From positions 1 through 64,000 of the forward strand of contig QYAI01000018.1 in assembly GCA_003988855.1 (NCBI GenBank): 64,000 nucleotides of DNA, given 5' to 3'. The position numbers and the translations under genes were made by a program. Positions 44,221 through 55,072 of the stretch are shown one piece after another. Source of the stretch: Arachnopeziza araneosa. Lineage: Eukaryota; Ascomycota; Leotiomycetes; Helotiales; Arachnopezizaceae. Every line of letters starts with the position of its first letter. Position 1 is the stretch's first letter. The notes under the pieces were generated by a model, which was given only the letters and a program-made list of their open reading frames with translations, was not told the DNA's origin and did not search any database.

Positions 44221-45074
44221 ATGCACATCTCAAGCGCTCTATCCGTCCTGCTACTCACACCCCTCACCCTAGCGACACAACTCCGTCTCGCCATCCCCTC
44301 CACCGCCATCCTCCCGCACCCCAATACCCTCCCAGCCAGCACACACGCAACCCTCACCACACTCTCACACAGTTACACAGCTCGATTCCGCACCGATGAC
44401 ACTTTCTACTTCCCGAATGTGACGTCGGGCTCCTACCTCCTAGATATCCACTCGCATACCTACGCCTTCGCGCCGCTGCGCGTGGACGTCCATGAAAGCC
44501 TTCATCCCAAGACCAAAGATGATGGTAGCGTAGGAGGTATTGAAGAGGTGCAGGTATGGGGCACGTTCCGTGGGAACGAGTGGGGAAACAAGGGAGAGGT
44601 GGTGGAAGTTAGGAACATCGTGCAGAGCAAGAAGAATATTTTTGAGTTTAACGGGAAGGTGGTTGGTCCGAAGGAGTATCTGATGGAGAGGTCAGGGTGT
44701 AAGTTCCTCTTCTCTGAAAAGTTTCTGGACACGAGAAGCTAACTCTGCATAGTCTCGCCGTTGAGTCTGTTGAAGAATCCGATGATTTTGATTGCTGGGG
44801 CTAGTATGTTGATTGTGTTTGGGATGCCGTATATCATGGATAATAGTGCGTATGCCATTTCTACGGAACAGAATCTCGCTAACAGAATATTACAGTGGAT
44901 CCTGAGCTCAAGGCTGAGTTTGAAGAGCGTCAGAAGACGTCCACCTTGACGAGCACGAATGCGGCGAATCCGCTGCAGAACTTTGATGTTGCATCTTGGT
45001 TGGCTGGATCGGGGGGCTCCTCGAATAAAAAGAGTGAACCTGCGGCTCCGGTGGAAAGGGGTGTTACCAGATAG
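44221..45074 (+). CDS. EMC7: ER membrane protein complex subunit 7 (EMC7)
   Basis: Three exons (44221-44698, 44753-44845, 44896-45074) encode 249 residues. A signal peptide (MHISSALSVLLLTPLTLATQ) precedes a luminal beta-sandwich domain: FRTDDTFYFPNVTSGSYLLD, the FRTD..F.F.NV.SGSY motif of EMC7, followed by HSHTYAFAPLRVDV. A single transmembrane helix (NPMILIAGASMLIVFGMPYI) comes next. The cytosolic tail MDPELKAEFEERQKTSTL is a family hallmark. EMC7 is a type-I subunit of the EMC, which inserts tail-anchored and multipass proteins into the ER. Splicing at T|TC and A|TG restores the conserved FSPLSLLKNPM and DNMDPELK joins. Confidence 0.94.
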
Positions 45075-45983
45075 ATATGAGGGATGATAAGATAGACGAT
45101 ATGCTGAGGAATGTAAGAGACAATGAATCTTTGATCGAAACACTTACCAGTCAAAAGGCTTATCCTCTTCGAGTGTCCTGCCCCCTTGCTTCTGGTTTAA
45201 GTCTACTGATAGTGTGCAAAACACATTTCCGAACATCCGAACTTGCTCATACAGTCCCACTGTTCTCAACCTCCAAATCTCTTCACCATTCCAAATATCC
45301 TCTCTGTTTTCATACCTCCTTTAAAACCCCCTCTGCCTCCCACCATCCAAAGCACCCCACAACAAATCTCCAACCGACGAAGCTCCGCCACCTCTCCCCA
45401 CAGAGGAACTCCTCCTCCGGACCACCGGTGCTGAAAAACCCCAGGTAACCTGGCTCTGGCTCTCTAGCTGCACGAACTAGAGAGTCCGAAGTGCAACGAA
45501 CAGGAAGAGGTGCATCGGGTTTCAGCCCAGAGGGCGAGGGATTTGCATTAGTGTGGGAGGAAGCTGGGGGGTTCGGGGTGGGCTGTTGATATAAGCTCCT
45601 GGGCTAACGAGTGCGACGTGCAACGCATGTCAAAGAGTTGGGCTAATGCTCGGACTTAGGTTTGGGCTAGGTAGATGAGGTGCTAGGAGGAGTCCGGGAG
45701 AGTTTGAGAGGAGAGCCGAGGAAATTGCTCAAGGAAGCTTGTTGCTATATGTGTTGATAGGCATGTGGAAGGTTGGGAAATTTGGAAATCAAAATTGAGA
45801 ATCTGACCGCAAAAAGAAAAATCCAGAATATTCGGACATGGTCATTGGTGTGAAGAGAATATGTATTTGAGAGTTAGAATGGCCCCAAATAATAGGAGAG
45901 CATCAGTCAATTTAGAAAGCCATGCATGCAGAGAATCAACGAAAGTCATGAACCATCATATCATCACCAAGCCCTTCAGGTGC
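45075..45983. other. Convergent intergenic region, EMC7 and the WW-domain gene
   Basis: These 909 nt contain no recognisable coding sequence. The region is G-rich in its middle on the plus strand. Confidence 0.5.
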
Positions 45984-47038
45984 TTAGAAGTCTCCACCGC
46001 CATCGCCTCCGTAATCGCCACCACCATCTCCTCCTCCGTAATCGCCACCGTTATTATTCTGTCCTTGTTCTGTACTTTATTAGAAATGCTACTTTGAGCG
46101 GACTTTTGGACTTACGGTAACCTTGGTCATACTCGTTCTGATCGTGATCTTGAATGGCATCCTCAAGTAACATTCCTCCAATCAAACCACCACCAAGACC
46201 CAATGCTGCTCCACCCATTGTTCCTAATCCGCCGGATTTCTGCGGTGGTTGTTGCTGTTGTGGTTGTTGTTGTTGGTAACCACCTCCGTATCCACCCTGG
46301 CCATATCCGCCACCGTATCCTTGGGGAGGACCTCCGTAACCCTGCTGCGGGTAGCCTTGTGGTGGATAGCCTCCTTGCTGAGGATATCCACCATATTGAG
46401 GCTGCTGCTGCGGGTAGCCTCCATAATTAGCACCTCCATAACCCTGCTGGGGTGGTCTATAATTACTGCCACTCGAGCTGCTACTGCTGTTCTTGCCTAA
46501 CAACTTGCTAAACAAGCCGCGACTCTTCTGGTCTCGGGGTGGTAGTTCCTGTTGTCCATAGCCTGGCGAGCGGGCGCCAGGAGATGTAGTGCCTGGAGGC
46601 ATCGGAGTGTTAGCGTAGTCTTGCATGGCATTACGGCTTCCAGTACCACTGCGAGCTCGGTCATCCTCCTCTGCTTGTAGACGTGCTGCGAGAGCGGCAT
46701 CGGATTCGGTGTTTGGTTGGGAGAGATCGCGTGTAGCACTGGGAGAATCAAAGGGATTGTGTTTGGTGTCCGAGGCATTGTTGGGACCGCCGGAGTACCC
46801 AGGAGGAGGACCGCCGGGAGGAGCATCATCATCAGGAGGATAGACTGGCGACGTAGGACGGTCCCAGGTCGATTTTTTAGTGTAGATGTTGACAAAGAAC
46901 CTACGTCCATCAGTGGCCGCCTTGCAAGTGGGGTCGATGAACTTACCACTCCTTGTACTCTTGATTGTATTGAGCCTTCCATCCCGCAGGAACTTTGGGA
47001 GGCGGAGGCCCCGTTGGAGGCACGAAATCGTCCGTCAT
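45984..47038 (-). CDS. WW-domain protein with Gly/Tyr/Gln-rich low-complexity tail
   Basis: Three exons (46947-47038, 46116-46900, 45984-46069) encode 320 residues. MTDDFVPPTGPPPPKVPAGW leads into an N-terminal WW domain: Trp20, KEWFFVNIYTKKSTWDRP with Trp43 and Pro46. The domain is interrupted by intron 1 (TG|G). The rest is Pro-rich, then a YGGYPQQ/QQGYGG repeat region and a Gly-rich stretch (GGAALGLGGGLIGGMLLEDA), ending in GGDYGGGDGGGDYGG-type repeats. WW domains bind Pro-Tyr ligands; similar fungal proteins include yeast Wwm1. The low-complexity tail resembles those that condense or aggregate. A precise role cannot be told. Confidence 0.87.
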
Positions 47039-47818
47039 TGTGTGCAGGAAGAGAATGTGGATGGAGTGGAAGGGGGAGACAGGTTGAGTTCTTTATGTAG
47101 GTGAGGACAGAAGTGCCAAGAGCTCTGAATGTCATGGTGAGGGGCAATACCGACGCGGGATGGTGGCTGTGCAAACGCCTCTGCTTCGGGCTGCCGGTGC
47201 GCGTCGCTTTTGTCTCGACAGTGCAGCAAGGTGATTGGGCTGTGGGCAGAATCTTCAAGCACCCCTCGTCTGCGTGAATTGCGGAAGATGGTCAGGTACC
47301 GACAATCGCCAGGATGGGGACTGTGAAGCCGCGAGAGTGTGGTGAAGAGACGAAGGATGGCGTTTCAGCTGGGAACCTGGGGCCATGCTACGAGCAGCGA
47401 CGACGACAACAACGACGACAACAACAACAACAACGGCTCTCCGAGCATCCGTTTTGACGTCAAGGTGGCTATGGGTTTCGTTTGGTTTCGTTTGCTGTTC
47501 TCGGTGCTGCGTGCAGCTTCTATTATTTCCCTCAGCAGCTGACCCGGAGCCACGCAATTCCGAAATGGAGAGTGAAGCTGTTCAAAAGCCTCTTATGCTT
47601 GTGCTTCTAAAAACAGCCCAGCCCAGCACGATGAAGGTCTTTGGGGAGCTGGAAAACCCGTCGTATTTGATTACTGGCTTCAAGAGGTAGAAGCTAGCTC
47701 TTCTTTGATTACCGACTTCAATTCTTCTACTAAAGCACCTATCGTGCTGAAAAAGTGTACCCAGGTATCTACCGCTCCAAACGCCGTTCATGCATCTCCA
47801 TCTTACACTCTGTCGCCT
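47039..47818. other. Upstream region of the WW-domain gene
   Basis: These 780 nt contain the promoter of the WW gene, a trinucleotide microsatellite listed separately and the 3' flank of the Rab-like gene. No gene is evident. Confidence 0.5.
47396..47435 (+). repeat. GAC/AAC trinucleotide microsatellite
   Basis: About 13 units of interrupted CGA/CAA-type triplets run without change of period. Several frames across it read through as homopolymers, which explains the spurious open frames around it. Confidence 0.8.
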
Positions 47819-48583
47819 CTAGCAACAGCCAGTCTGCTTTGTAGAACCGCCCAGCTTGACATTCCCCCTATTAGCTCCACCAGCTGGTGGCCCTTTCACT
47901 CCCGACCTCCTGTCATTCAGATCATACTTTCCTGCTTCCACATTCATATATATCCTCTCGGCCACTCGTTCAAACGCCATTTCCACACCCTCACCACTCT
48001 TCGCACTCGTCTCCACGTACTCTAGCACCCCGTTCTTCTTTGCCCATTCTTGTGCCTCCTCTTTGGTCACTTCCCTCTTGTTCTCTTCTCCAGCAGCGAG
48101 ATCAGACTTGTTGCCGACGAGCACTACCACAATGTCTGGCTCAGCAATCTGCCTCAGATCATTTAACCAATCCATAACATGAAGAAATGTCGGTCTTCTT
48201 GAGATATCAAAAACTAATAATGCCCCGGAAGCTCCCCGAAAGTAACTCCGCGTAACACTCTTATATGTCTCTTGGCCAGCCGTATCCCAAAGACTTAGTT
48301 TCATGTGTTTCTGCGGCATCACAGGCTCTGCTCTTGGCGGCTCTGGCAAGCCTTCGGAGATATCTGCTAATGACGGGTCTCGCGAGGGAGCCGGCTTTGT
48401 TGGCTTCGGAGCATGAGGTGGTCCGACAGGAACGATTCGAGAGCCAAATTCAACTCCAATAGTCACATCATGGTGAGGAGAGAAGCGACCTTCGCATAGC
48501 CGGATCGTAAGGGAGGACTTTCCAGTGCCACTATCGCCGATGCAAACTAACTTTGCAATATAGTCCCATGATGGGGACGACAT
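47819..48583 (-). CDS. Rab-family small GTPase (Rab4/Rab14-like) with a proline-rich insert
   Basis: This single-exon gene encodes 254 residues. Visible motifs are the P-loop GDSGTGKS (16-23), switch I HDVTIGVEF (38-46), WDTAGQE with the catalytic Gln (99-105), NKSD (158-161), ETSAK (191-195) and a C-terminal Cys-Cys for prenylation. The TIGVEFGSRIV sequence points to the Rab2/4/14 branch; S. pombe Ypt4 is of this type. About 38 extra residues, rich in Pro and Ala (54-91), separate switch I from WDTAGQE. No GTRNGT donor lies at the start of this insert, so it is probably translated. Rab4/14 proteins act in endosomal recycling; that role here is inference. Confidence 0.9.
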   Translation of the reverse strand: MSSPSWDYIAKLVCIGDSGTGKSSLTIRLCEGRFSPHHDVTIGVEFGSRIVPVGPPHAPKPTKPAPSRDPSLADISEGLPEPPRAEPVMPQKHMKLSLWDTAGQETYKSVTRSYFRGASGALLVFDISRRPTFLHVMDWLNDLRQIAEPDIVVVLVGNKSDLAAGEENKREVTKEEAQEWAKKNGVLEYVETSAKSGEGVEMAFERVAERIYMNVEAGKYDLNDRRSGVKGPPAGGANRGNVKLGGSTKQTGCC

Positions 48584-49348
48584 TTGAGAATGTCAAGAGA
48601 TAGATGCGATGGCACGCGATCAAGCAAGGCTTCCCAAAGTCTTCAAAGAGCTCAGTTGGGCTGTGGCAAAACTGGCTGCGAATACCTTCGGAGTTCGAGA
48701 TTTCCGTATCACCGTTGCCTGAAGGAAAGCACCTGGGGTAGAATGATATGACGCAGTCGAACAAAGACTTCGTGTTGTACAATTGTTGGGCGCTGGTGGG
48801 CTGCTGGCGCAAGTCGAGAGAGACTGTGGCTAACGATCGGGCGTGGCTGTGACCCCGTTCAGGTGGCTGATTGCCCATGACGCTCCAACATCACCTGAAT
48901 TTACCAAGAATTGGTCAGGAAGCAAACTCGTCAGGAAGAGAATTATCTGTAGCTAGAAGAAACATAGTTCACAATTGAGAGATCTCCCATGAACCGCGAT
49001 AGAATTCCTAGAGTTTGTAGAGAGCGAGACAGCATCTTTGCCTCCCTCTGAGGTCCTTGTGCTTTGATTACGCTAAGTCCTGACTGCCTGTTGATAGCTT
49101 CCGACTCATCGGTACCTTGCCGCATGACTTAGGTATCTTTGTCACTTGCTCAGCTACCGACCGCACATTCACATTCACGGAATAGATCTTATTCCTTCCA
49201 AGCCTTGTCTGCTTCTCCAAACAACAGCAGATATCTTCTTGTGGCAAAAGGCAAACCCTGAGGACTTGGAGAATCACAAAGCGGGTGGACGAAGGCCGTT
49301 ATCAATCAAAGAGTTCACAACGGCCTTCACAACAGCTGACCGCAGAAG
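48584..49348. promoter_or_regulatory. Divergent region between the Rab-like GTPase and PNS1
   Basis: These 765 nt hold the promoters and leaders of both genes. The small frames in it have no motif. Confidence 0.5.
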
Positions 49349-51657
49349 ATGTTTTCTGAATGTGAGTCCGCTGTTTCAAAACTTAGAATTCAGAGTGCCT
49401 CTAACATGCAGCTACGATAGATGCATCACGGTTTCTAGCACAATCACAGTCCCGATTATCGTTTGGGCAACCTGCGAATCCCGAGACGACTCCACGAAAT
49501 CCAAACGACAGATACCGAAGAACGAACCCAACTTCACGAGGGTACCCTTCGCGGCAGGGGAACCCATATCAAGCCTCCTCTCATCTTGCGAATTTCCCTT
49601 TTGCATCTCGTTATTCAGCAGCGCCGGACGCACCTTTGTTCCACAGTGCCTTGGACGATTTCCGAGAAGAAGACGACGAGGAAGAGAGGGAAAGAGAGAC
49701 GGCGGATTTCTTTGCTTTGCAAAAGTCAAGAAGAGCATTTGCCTCGGCAAGATTTGAGGAGAGTTCAGAGACAGATCCGGAGGCCAGTAATGCCAGTTTA
49801 GAATATAGCAAAGACGAAGATGGGAGGGCGGTGGAGGACCGGGGGCGAGGCCGTGGTATCAAGAGCAGTTGGAATGGTGGTGGCCGAAGTACGAAAGATA
49901 GAGGACTACCACCAGATAACATCAGTGAAGAAGCACGGGAAACTGGTCAAGAGAGTGCACGACCGGGTAGTGTAGCTAGTGGCAAAGGGAAAGATAAGAT
50001 GGAGGATATTGGGCTAGAATCAACCACTGAGGATGATGGGCCGCCGGACGATTTGGCGATAGAAATGTCACACGATGAAAGTCCGCCTACGTTCCAAGAC
50101 TTTCAGTCAAAGCCAAAGCAAGGAGCTATCAGATTACCAATAGATCCGAAAACTGCTGGAGCTGGGATACCTCGACCTCCGAGCGAGTCGTCAACCGTGC
50201 CAGCAACAATAGCAGTTGCATTAGGGGAGGCCCCCAAGCATGACGTCTTTTGGGCCTCGTTATACCTGATATGTATGGGGGCTCTGTTTGCGACATTCTT
50301 CTTAGTTTTCCTGCACACGGAGACACCAACGGGAAATCTTGGGGACACAATATACACGACCTTGCACGCATCTTTCCACTTATTTGCTGTCGACACAGTG
50401 GTCTCGATCATTGTATCGCTGACCTGGCTTGCTTTGTTAAGGTCGTTCGTGAGACCCTTGGTACACCTCATCTTAATAGCGGTGCCAGTTATCTTGGTTT
50501 CTTTCTCTTTGTATCCATTTATTGCAAGCTTCAAGAGCTCCTCGGGTAGTTCAAGTCTGCAGGATAGAGCTATGAGGTGGCTTTCCTTCATCCCGGGAAT
50601 CTTCTCTCTGATCTGGCTCTATACCATCTACAAAGGGCGTCATTCACTTAATAAGGCTATTGGGATCCTGGAATTTGCTTCGAGGATATTGGCTGCTAAT
50701 CCAGGCCTCCTGGTCATGGGATTTGTTACTTTGGTTACAGTTGTTGGATGGACTTGGCTCTGGCTGGGAATGTTCACTCGAGTGTTCCTCGGCGGACAGC
50801 TTTCTAAATCTGTTACCAGATTTATCATCGATACTACTAGCTGGTGGCTAGGAGTTTATTTCATTCTGATGTATATCTGGACTCTATCGGTAATCAGCGG
50901 CATCCAGCGGTCAACCACAGCTGCAACGGTGTCTCAATGGTACTTCCACCGAAATATCGTCCCTGCGCCAAGTTCGCAAGAGATTGTGTCCGCGGCTCTT
51001 GCTCACGCGACAACCACCCTTTTTGGCACTATTTGTCTCTCAACCCTCATCGCTCTCCTCATCCGTCTTCCTTTCCTCTTGCTTCCACGCCGGATCACTG
51101 GAATAGTGGCAATCTTCGCCTACTCGTGGATTCCTACTCCTATCGCAGCCCTCACAAACCCCTTAACACTTACATACGCAGCCATCCATTCTCAACCCCT
51201 CCATACCTCAGCCCGGGGTCTCAGTCAAATGACTTTCCTAAGTCCTCAAACACCGACAACAACCTTGAACCCTCGATCCTTCAACTCCCGCACCCATAAC
51301 CAAGCTACGCCACTTCTTCCCTACCGCCTTGCTAAGCTCCTCCTTCACGCTACACGTTTTATCATGGCGATGGCGTTGGGATTCGGCGGCTGGGTTGCAA
51401 CTGCACGCCAACTCAAAATCACACTGCCAGAAGGTAGCGGTATCAGAGGTAGTGCGTACGCCTATATTGTCGGTCTAGTAGCGAGTTTCATCGGTTGGGG
51501 AGTACTGGGCGCGATGGAGGGAGTGCTGAGTGGGATCGTGGATGCAAGTGTAGTCTGTTGGGGTAGTGAGAGAGGTATGGCTGGTGGTGGAGCGTATTGT
51601 TTGGAGGCGGGCTATCTATTCGGAGATAGCAGTGGAAGAGAGAGAGGTGAGCCTTGA
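49349..51657 (+). CDS. PNS1: Choline-transporter-like protein (CTL/Pns1 family)
   Basis: A 13-nt first exon (49349-49361) and a second exon (49439-51657) encode 743 residues. The junction T|CA gives MFSESQSQSRLSFGQPANPE. Residues 1-265 are hydrophilic and disordered: Arg/Asn/Pro-rich, then strongly acidic (DDFREEDDEEERERETADFF). From about residue 270 there are around ten membrane segments, including VFWASLYLICMGALFATFFL, TVVSIIVSLTWLALLRSF, LVHLILIAVPVILVSF and RFIIDTTSWWLGVYFILMYI. YFHRNIVPAPSSQEIVSAAL then LLPYRLAKLLLHATRFIMAM match the conserved C-terminal half of CTL proteins. Yeast Pns1 is plasma-membrane and its substrate is not established; animal CTLs move choline or thiamine pyrophosphate. 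Confidence 0.9.
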
Positions 51658-52201
51658 TTTTGCATTGCGTTTAGAGTGATTTTAGCATAGGCGAATGGAA
51701 TAGGAGCGAGGTTAGTTTTTAAGCATTACGGAGTTTTAGAATGTTGAATAGTAAATATTACGAGGCTTTACATCTGATCGCATTCATTTCCGTATTCCGA
51801 GCCAGCTCATGTCATTTTGTTCAGGTTCTATAATGCTGTCTCATTTAGTATCCACTTCGATCAAAATTTCGGCGCAAAGTTATATCACCTGCTGCCCGAA
51901 ACGAGTGATTTTCAGCTTCCCATTCAACTTTAAGACTTTGTAAGAAAGTTGAAAGGAGCATAGGAATTAGTGGAGAAGATGGTCGTTAACTTCGTGTTGC
52001 TCATTACAATTAGTGATTTCCTCTTTCACTCGTCCTAGGCCACCCAAAAGAAAAGTCTGCATTAATTCCCACTACGCACTCTTCAGAGAGCGAGCCAACT
52101 ACACACAATCCCCTTGCACCACCCACACCAATCCACTTTCCTCCCTCCAAGTCCACCTCACCTCCCATCCGTCAACACCTCGCACGCTTCCTCACCCGCC
52201 C
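51658..52201. other. Convergent intergenic region, PNS1 and PMP3
   Basis: No gene is seen in these 544 nt. Confidence 0.5.
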
Positions 52202-52648
52202 CTAATAGCGCCTGTAAGCATAACCGCCCCCGCCGCTCTGCACACGATCGCTAAACACGAGCACGGCATCCGGGCCGACGGGGATCCCGCGCCGGACGAG
52301 GTCCCGCCGGTGGTAGTAGACGTAGAGGAGATAGAAGGCGTGGATGTGGCCCGGGAAGAAGCTGCGTCTGGTGAGTCTTGCTACGGGGACCGCTGATGAA
52401 GGGGGAAGAAGGAGAGAGAGAGAGCGCGGGAGAGAGGAAGTGATCACGTACCCGAGGAGAGTCAGGATGATATTGAATAGGAGATCCGGTCCACAGCCTG
52501 CGATGAGGAGCACGGCGAGAGGGGGAACTGTGTGGTTATGTCTCTCAGCAACGTCCTACTCCCCGTTTCCCATCCCGCGAGCCAGGAGGGGTGTCAACTC
52601 ACAAATAATGGTGACGATGGCCAGACAGACCAGCGACAAGAAACCCAT
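52202..52648 (-). CDS. PMP3: Pmp3-family proteolipid (UPF0057)
   Basis: Three exons (52603-52648, 52452-52527, 52202-52367) encode 95 residues. MGFLSLVCLAIVTIIFPPLA and VLLIAGCGPDLLFNIILTLL are the two membrane helices; the P-P-L-A-V turn and C-GPDLLFNI motif are hallmarks. FFPGHIHAFYLLYVYYHRRD follows. Pmp3 proteins are tiny plasma-membrane proteolipids that affect membrane potential and salt tolerance. The usual length is about 55 residues; here a 35-residue Arg/Gly/Tyr tail (RGIPVGPDAVLVFSDRVQSG and on) is added, as in some filamentous-fungal paralogues. Splicing at T|TT and GG|A is needed for the conserved turns. Confidence 0.93.
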
Positions 52649-53610
52649 GGTTGCTCTGCGCTGCCCCCTTCCTGATTGGGACCGCAGGAGCGCTTGTTTA
52701 CTTGCTTTCTTTTTGCTGCGAGGCCGCGTCGCTTAAAAAGGGGCCGGATCACGGAGATGGGGGATCGCGATGTCGAGGATGGAACGCGGATCTGTGTCTG
52801 GGGGAAGAGGTGAGGATTGTCGAGATGCCTGGTTTCAATGTGGTTCGATGGTGATGGTGGCAAGTGATCTGACGAGTGTGGGAGTGCCAGGTGACCCCAA
52901 GGCAAGCATATGGGAAGATGCACGTGATGTATAGAGTAGAGTGAATATTGTGTTATGGAGGTTCGATCGAGTGGGTTGTGAGTGGTTGAGCAAAGTTGAG
53001 GCTTTAGATCTGTGGGCCTTCATTGAGAGGTCAGGTTTAGAAAGTAGTTTTAGCACAAAAAAGCTTTCATAATCGGTAGCCTTGTCGTACAAGCAGAGAA
53101 AGGACTAGGTAGCTACCTACCTTTAGGCAACATACCTGGCCGAACAATTCACATTGCCAACTCATTTTACAGGTGCCTAGATTCGAGTAGATCTGTTTTT
53201 CGGATGAGATGGGAGAGACATGTATGGAAGAAACATCACAGCTCCGAGGTTGACGATTTGGTATCTGGTTCGAATTTCACAAGACTCTGTCAATATGTCA
53301 AATTCCGGATATGATAAATTGATTGCATGATCAACACAGACTGTCATAATCACAAGTTATGAAAAGAACCACGCAACCCATCCATCAAAACGCAGAAACT
53401 CGGAGAGCCAGGAAAAGGAAAATGATCAGATCCCACCCCCATATCCACGCACGCCAAACTGACAACACAATCTCCCTATTTCCACCACCAATTAGGTATC
53501 TATCTCTCCATGTTGGTTGCAGTGACCGTGGAAAATGCAGTCATTCTAATGCGCATAGAGAAGGAAAGCCAGTACACCCATTTCATTCATGCTCGTACAG
53601 GATCAACTAT
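52649..53610. other. Upstream region of PMP3
   Basis: These 962 nt carry the PMP3 promoter and the 3' flank of YPT1. No other gene is recognisable. Confidence 0.5.
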
Positions 53611-54610
53611 TTAGCAGCATCCGCCAGCTGCTCCCGACTGCACGCCTTGTCCTTGACCAACTTGTACTGTTGGCTTGTTATTTGCGGTAGTGGTACCCAT
53701 GCGCTCCTTGATTTGGCGAGCCATGGTCAAGAAAGCTTGCTCAACATTGCTAGCATTTTTTGCGGACGTCTCGAGGAATGGAATACCCAGGCTATCAGCG
53801 AACTCCTAAAGGCAAACATCAGTCATGTTACTTCGTATCAGATTGTGAATGATTCATATTTCTCATGTGATCTCGAGCGGCTGACGTGAACCCATGTGAC
53901 ACTACGTACCTTTGCGACTGTGTATTCAACGACCTTCTTGTCCGACATGTCGCTCTTGTTGCCTACCAACAATTTGTTGACCCCCTCTGTAGCATATCTA
54001 TCGATCTCTTGTAGCCATTGCTTGACGTTGTTGAATGAATCCATATCCGTAACATCGTAGACCACGCAGATACCGTGAGCCCCTCTATAGTATGATGAAG
54101 TGATTGTTCGGAAACGTTCTTGTCCAGCAGTATCCCACTAATTTATTATTATCAGCGAAATTGCTTGAAATTTGATTGGGAAGTCCTTACGATCTGTAGC
54201 TTGACCGTCTTGCCGTCCAACTCGATCGTCCGGATTTTCTGCCTGGTCGTCAGCTCGATCTCCAAAATTCATAGAACAGTCATACGAAATCCACGCCAAT
54301 GGTCGAGATGTAGCTTTCCGTGTATGTATCATCGGCAAACCGCAAGAGCAAGCAGGACTTTCCTACACCGGAATCCCCGATGAGAAGGAGCTTGAAGAGG
54401 TAATCATATCTGCCAGGCAAGTGAGTATAATGGACATCGCTTCAGGGGAAAGGAGAGCGGTCGGCGCTCATATTCTCCTGCTGAAGGATTTGTGGGAGGA
54501 AGATACTCTATGACACCAAGGTTAGCTACGTCCGGGGGCAAAGAACTGGGTGCTTGAGGCTGGTTCAAAGATGACGTTGCCTCGCGGATAACATACTACT
54601 CTGGATTCAT
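53611..54610 (-). CDS. YPT1: Rab1-type GTPase Ypt1
   Basis: Five exons (54600-54610, 54286-54409, 54191-54238, 53910-54137, 53611-53805) encode 201 residues. [88 protein letters not shown] and a C-terminal GGCC are near-identical to other fungal Ypt1/Rab1 proteins. It drives ER-to-Golgi and early Golgi traffic and autophagosome formation. The first exon is only 11 nt: the usable donor is GA|GTAGTA. The alternative GTATGT three bases downstream would join to a TAA stop. Introns run from 47 to 190 nt. Confidence 0.97.
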
Positions 54611-55072
54611 GATGGGCGGGTCTGGTTGAAGTAGTGGTTCTGTGCGTGATGGCTCTCGTAAATGAGGATTGTGTCGTTAGATGTTTGGTTTCCTGAAGAC
54701 GGAGGACCAGGTAGCGCAATTAAGAGGATGTCGTTTCTGGAGGTGCCTCGCTCTAAGCTAGCCAGGGGTTGGGTCACGTGACAATCCCTCAATCTTTTTG
54801 TTCTGGTGCCGTCCTGAGCATTCACCTGAAGCTCTCGGTCTGACTCGACGACTTGAATAATCCGACAAATCATACAAGAGAAGCTGAGCTTCGGATGCCG
54901 CATCAGAGACTTCGTGGTCCTTGGCTACACTTACCCTGGAACCTGCTTCAGGACTCCCGCTAGCCGTATCGATAAGCTACCTAGGTATATCAAAAAGTCA
55001 ACCAACAAAAAAGATACCCAGCCTTGTCTACGCCTTCATGTCTACTAGCGAAATCTCCGAGTTCCCAGGCTG
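54611..55072. promoter_or_regulatory. Divergent region between YPT1 and the DUF2358-like gene
   Basis: These 462 nt hold both promoters. No motif stands out and no gene is seen. Confidence 0.5.

Noticed and set aside
47819..48583. Treating the Rab insert as an intron
   Set aside because: There is an acceptor-like CCGCAG, but no acceptable donor at a phase that restores the Rab frame.
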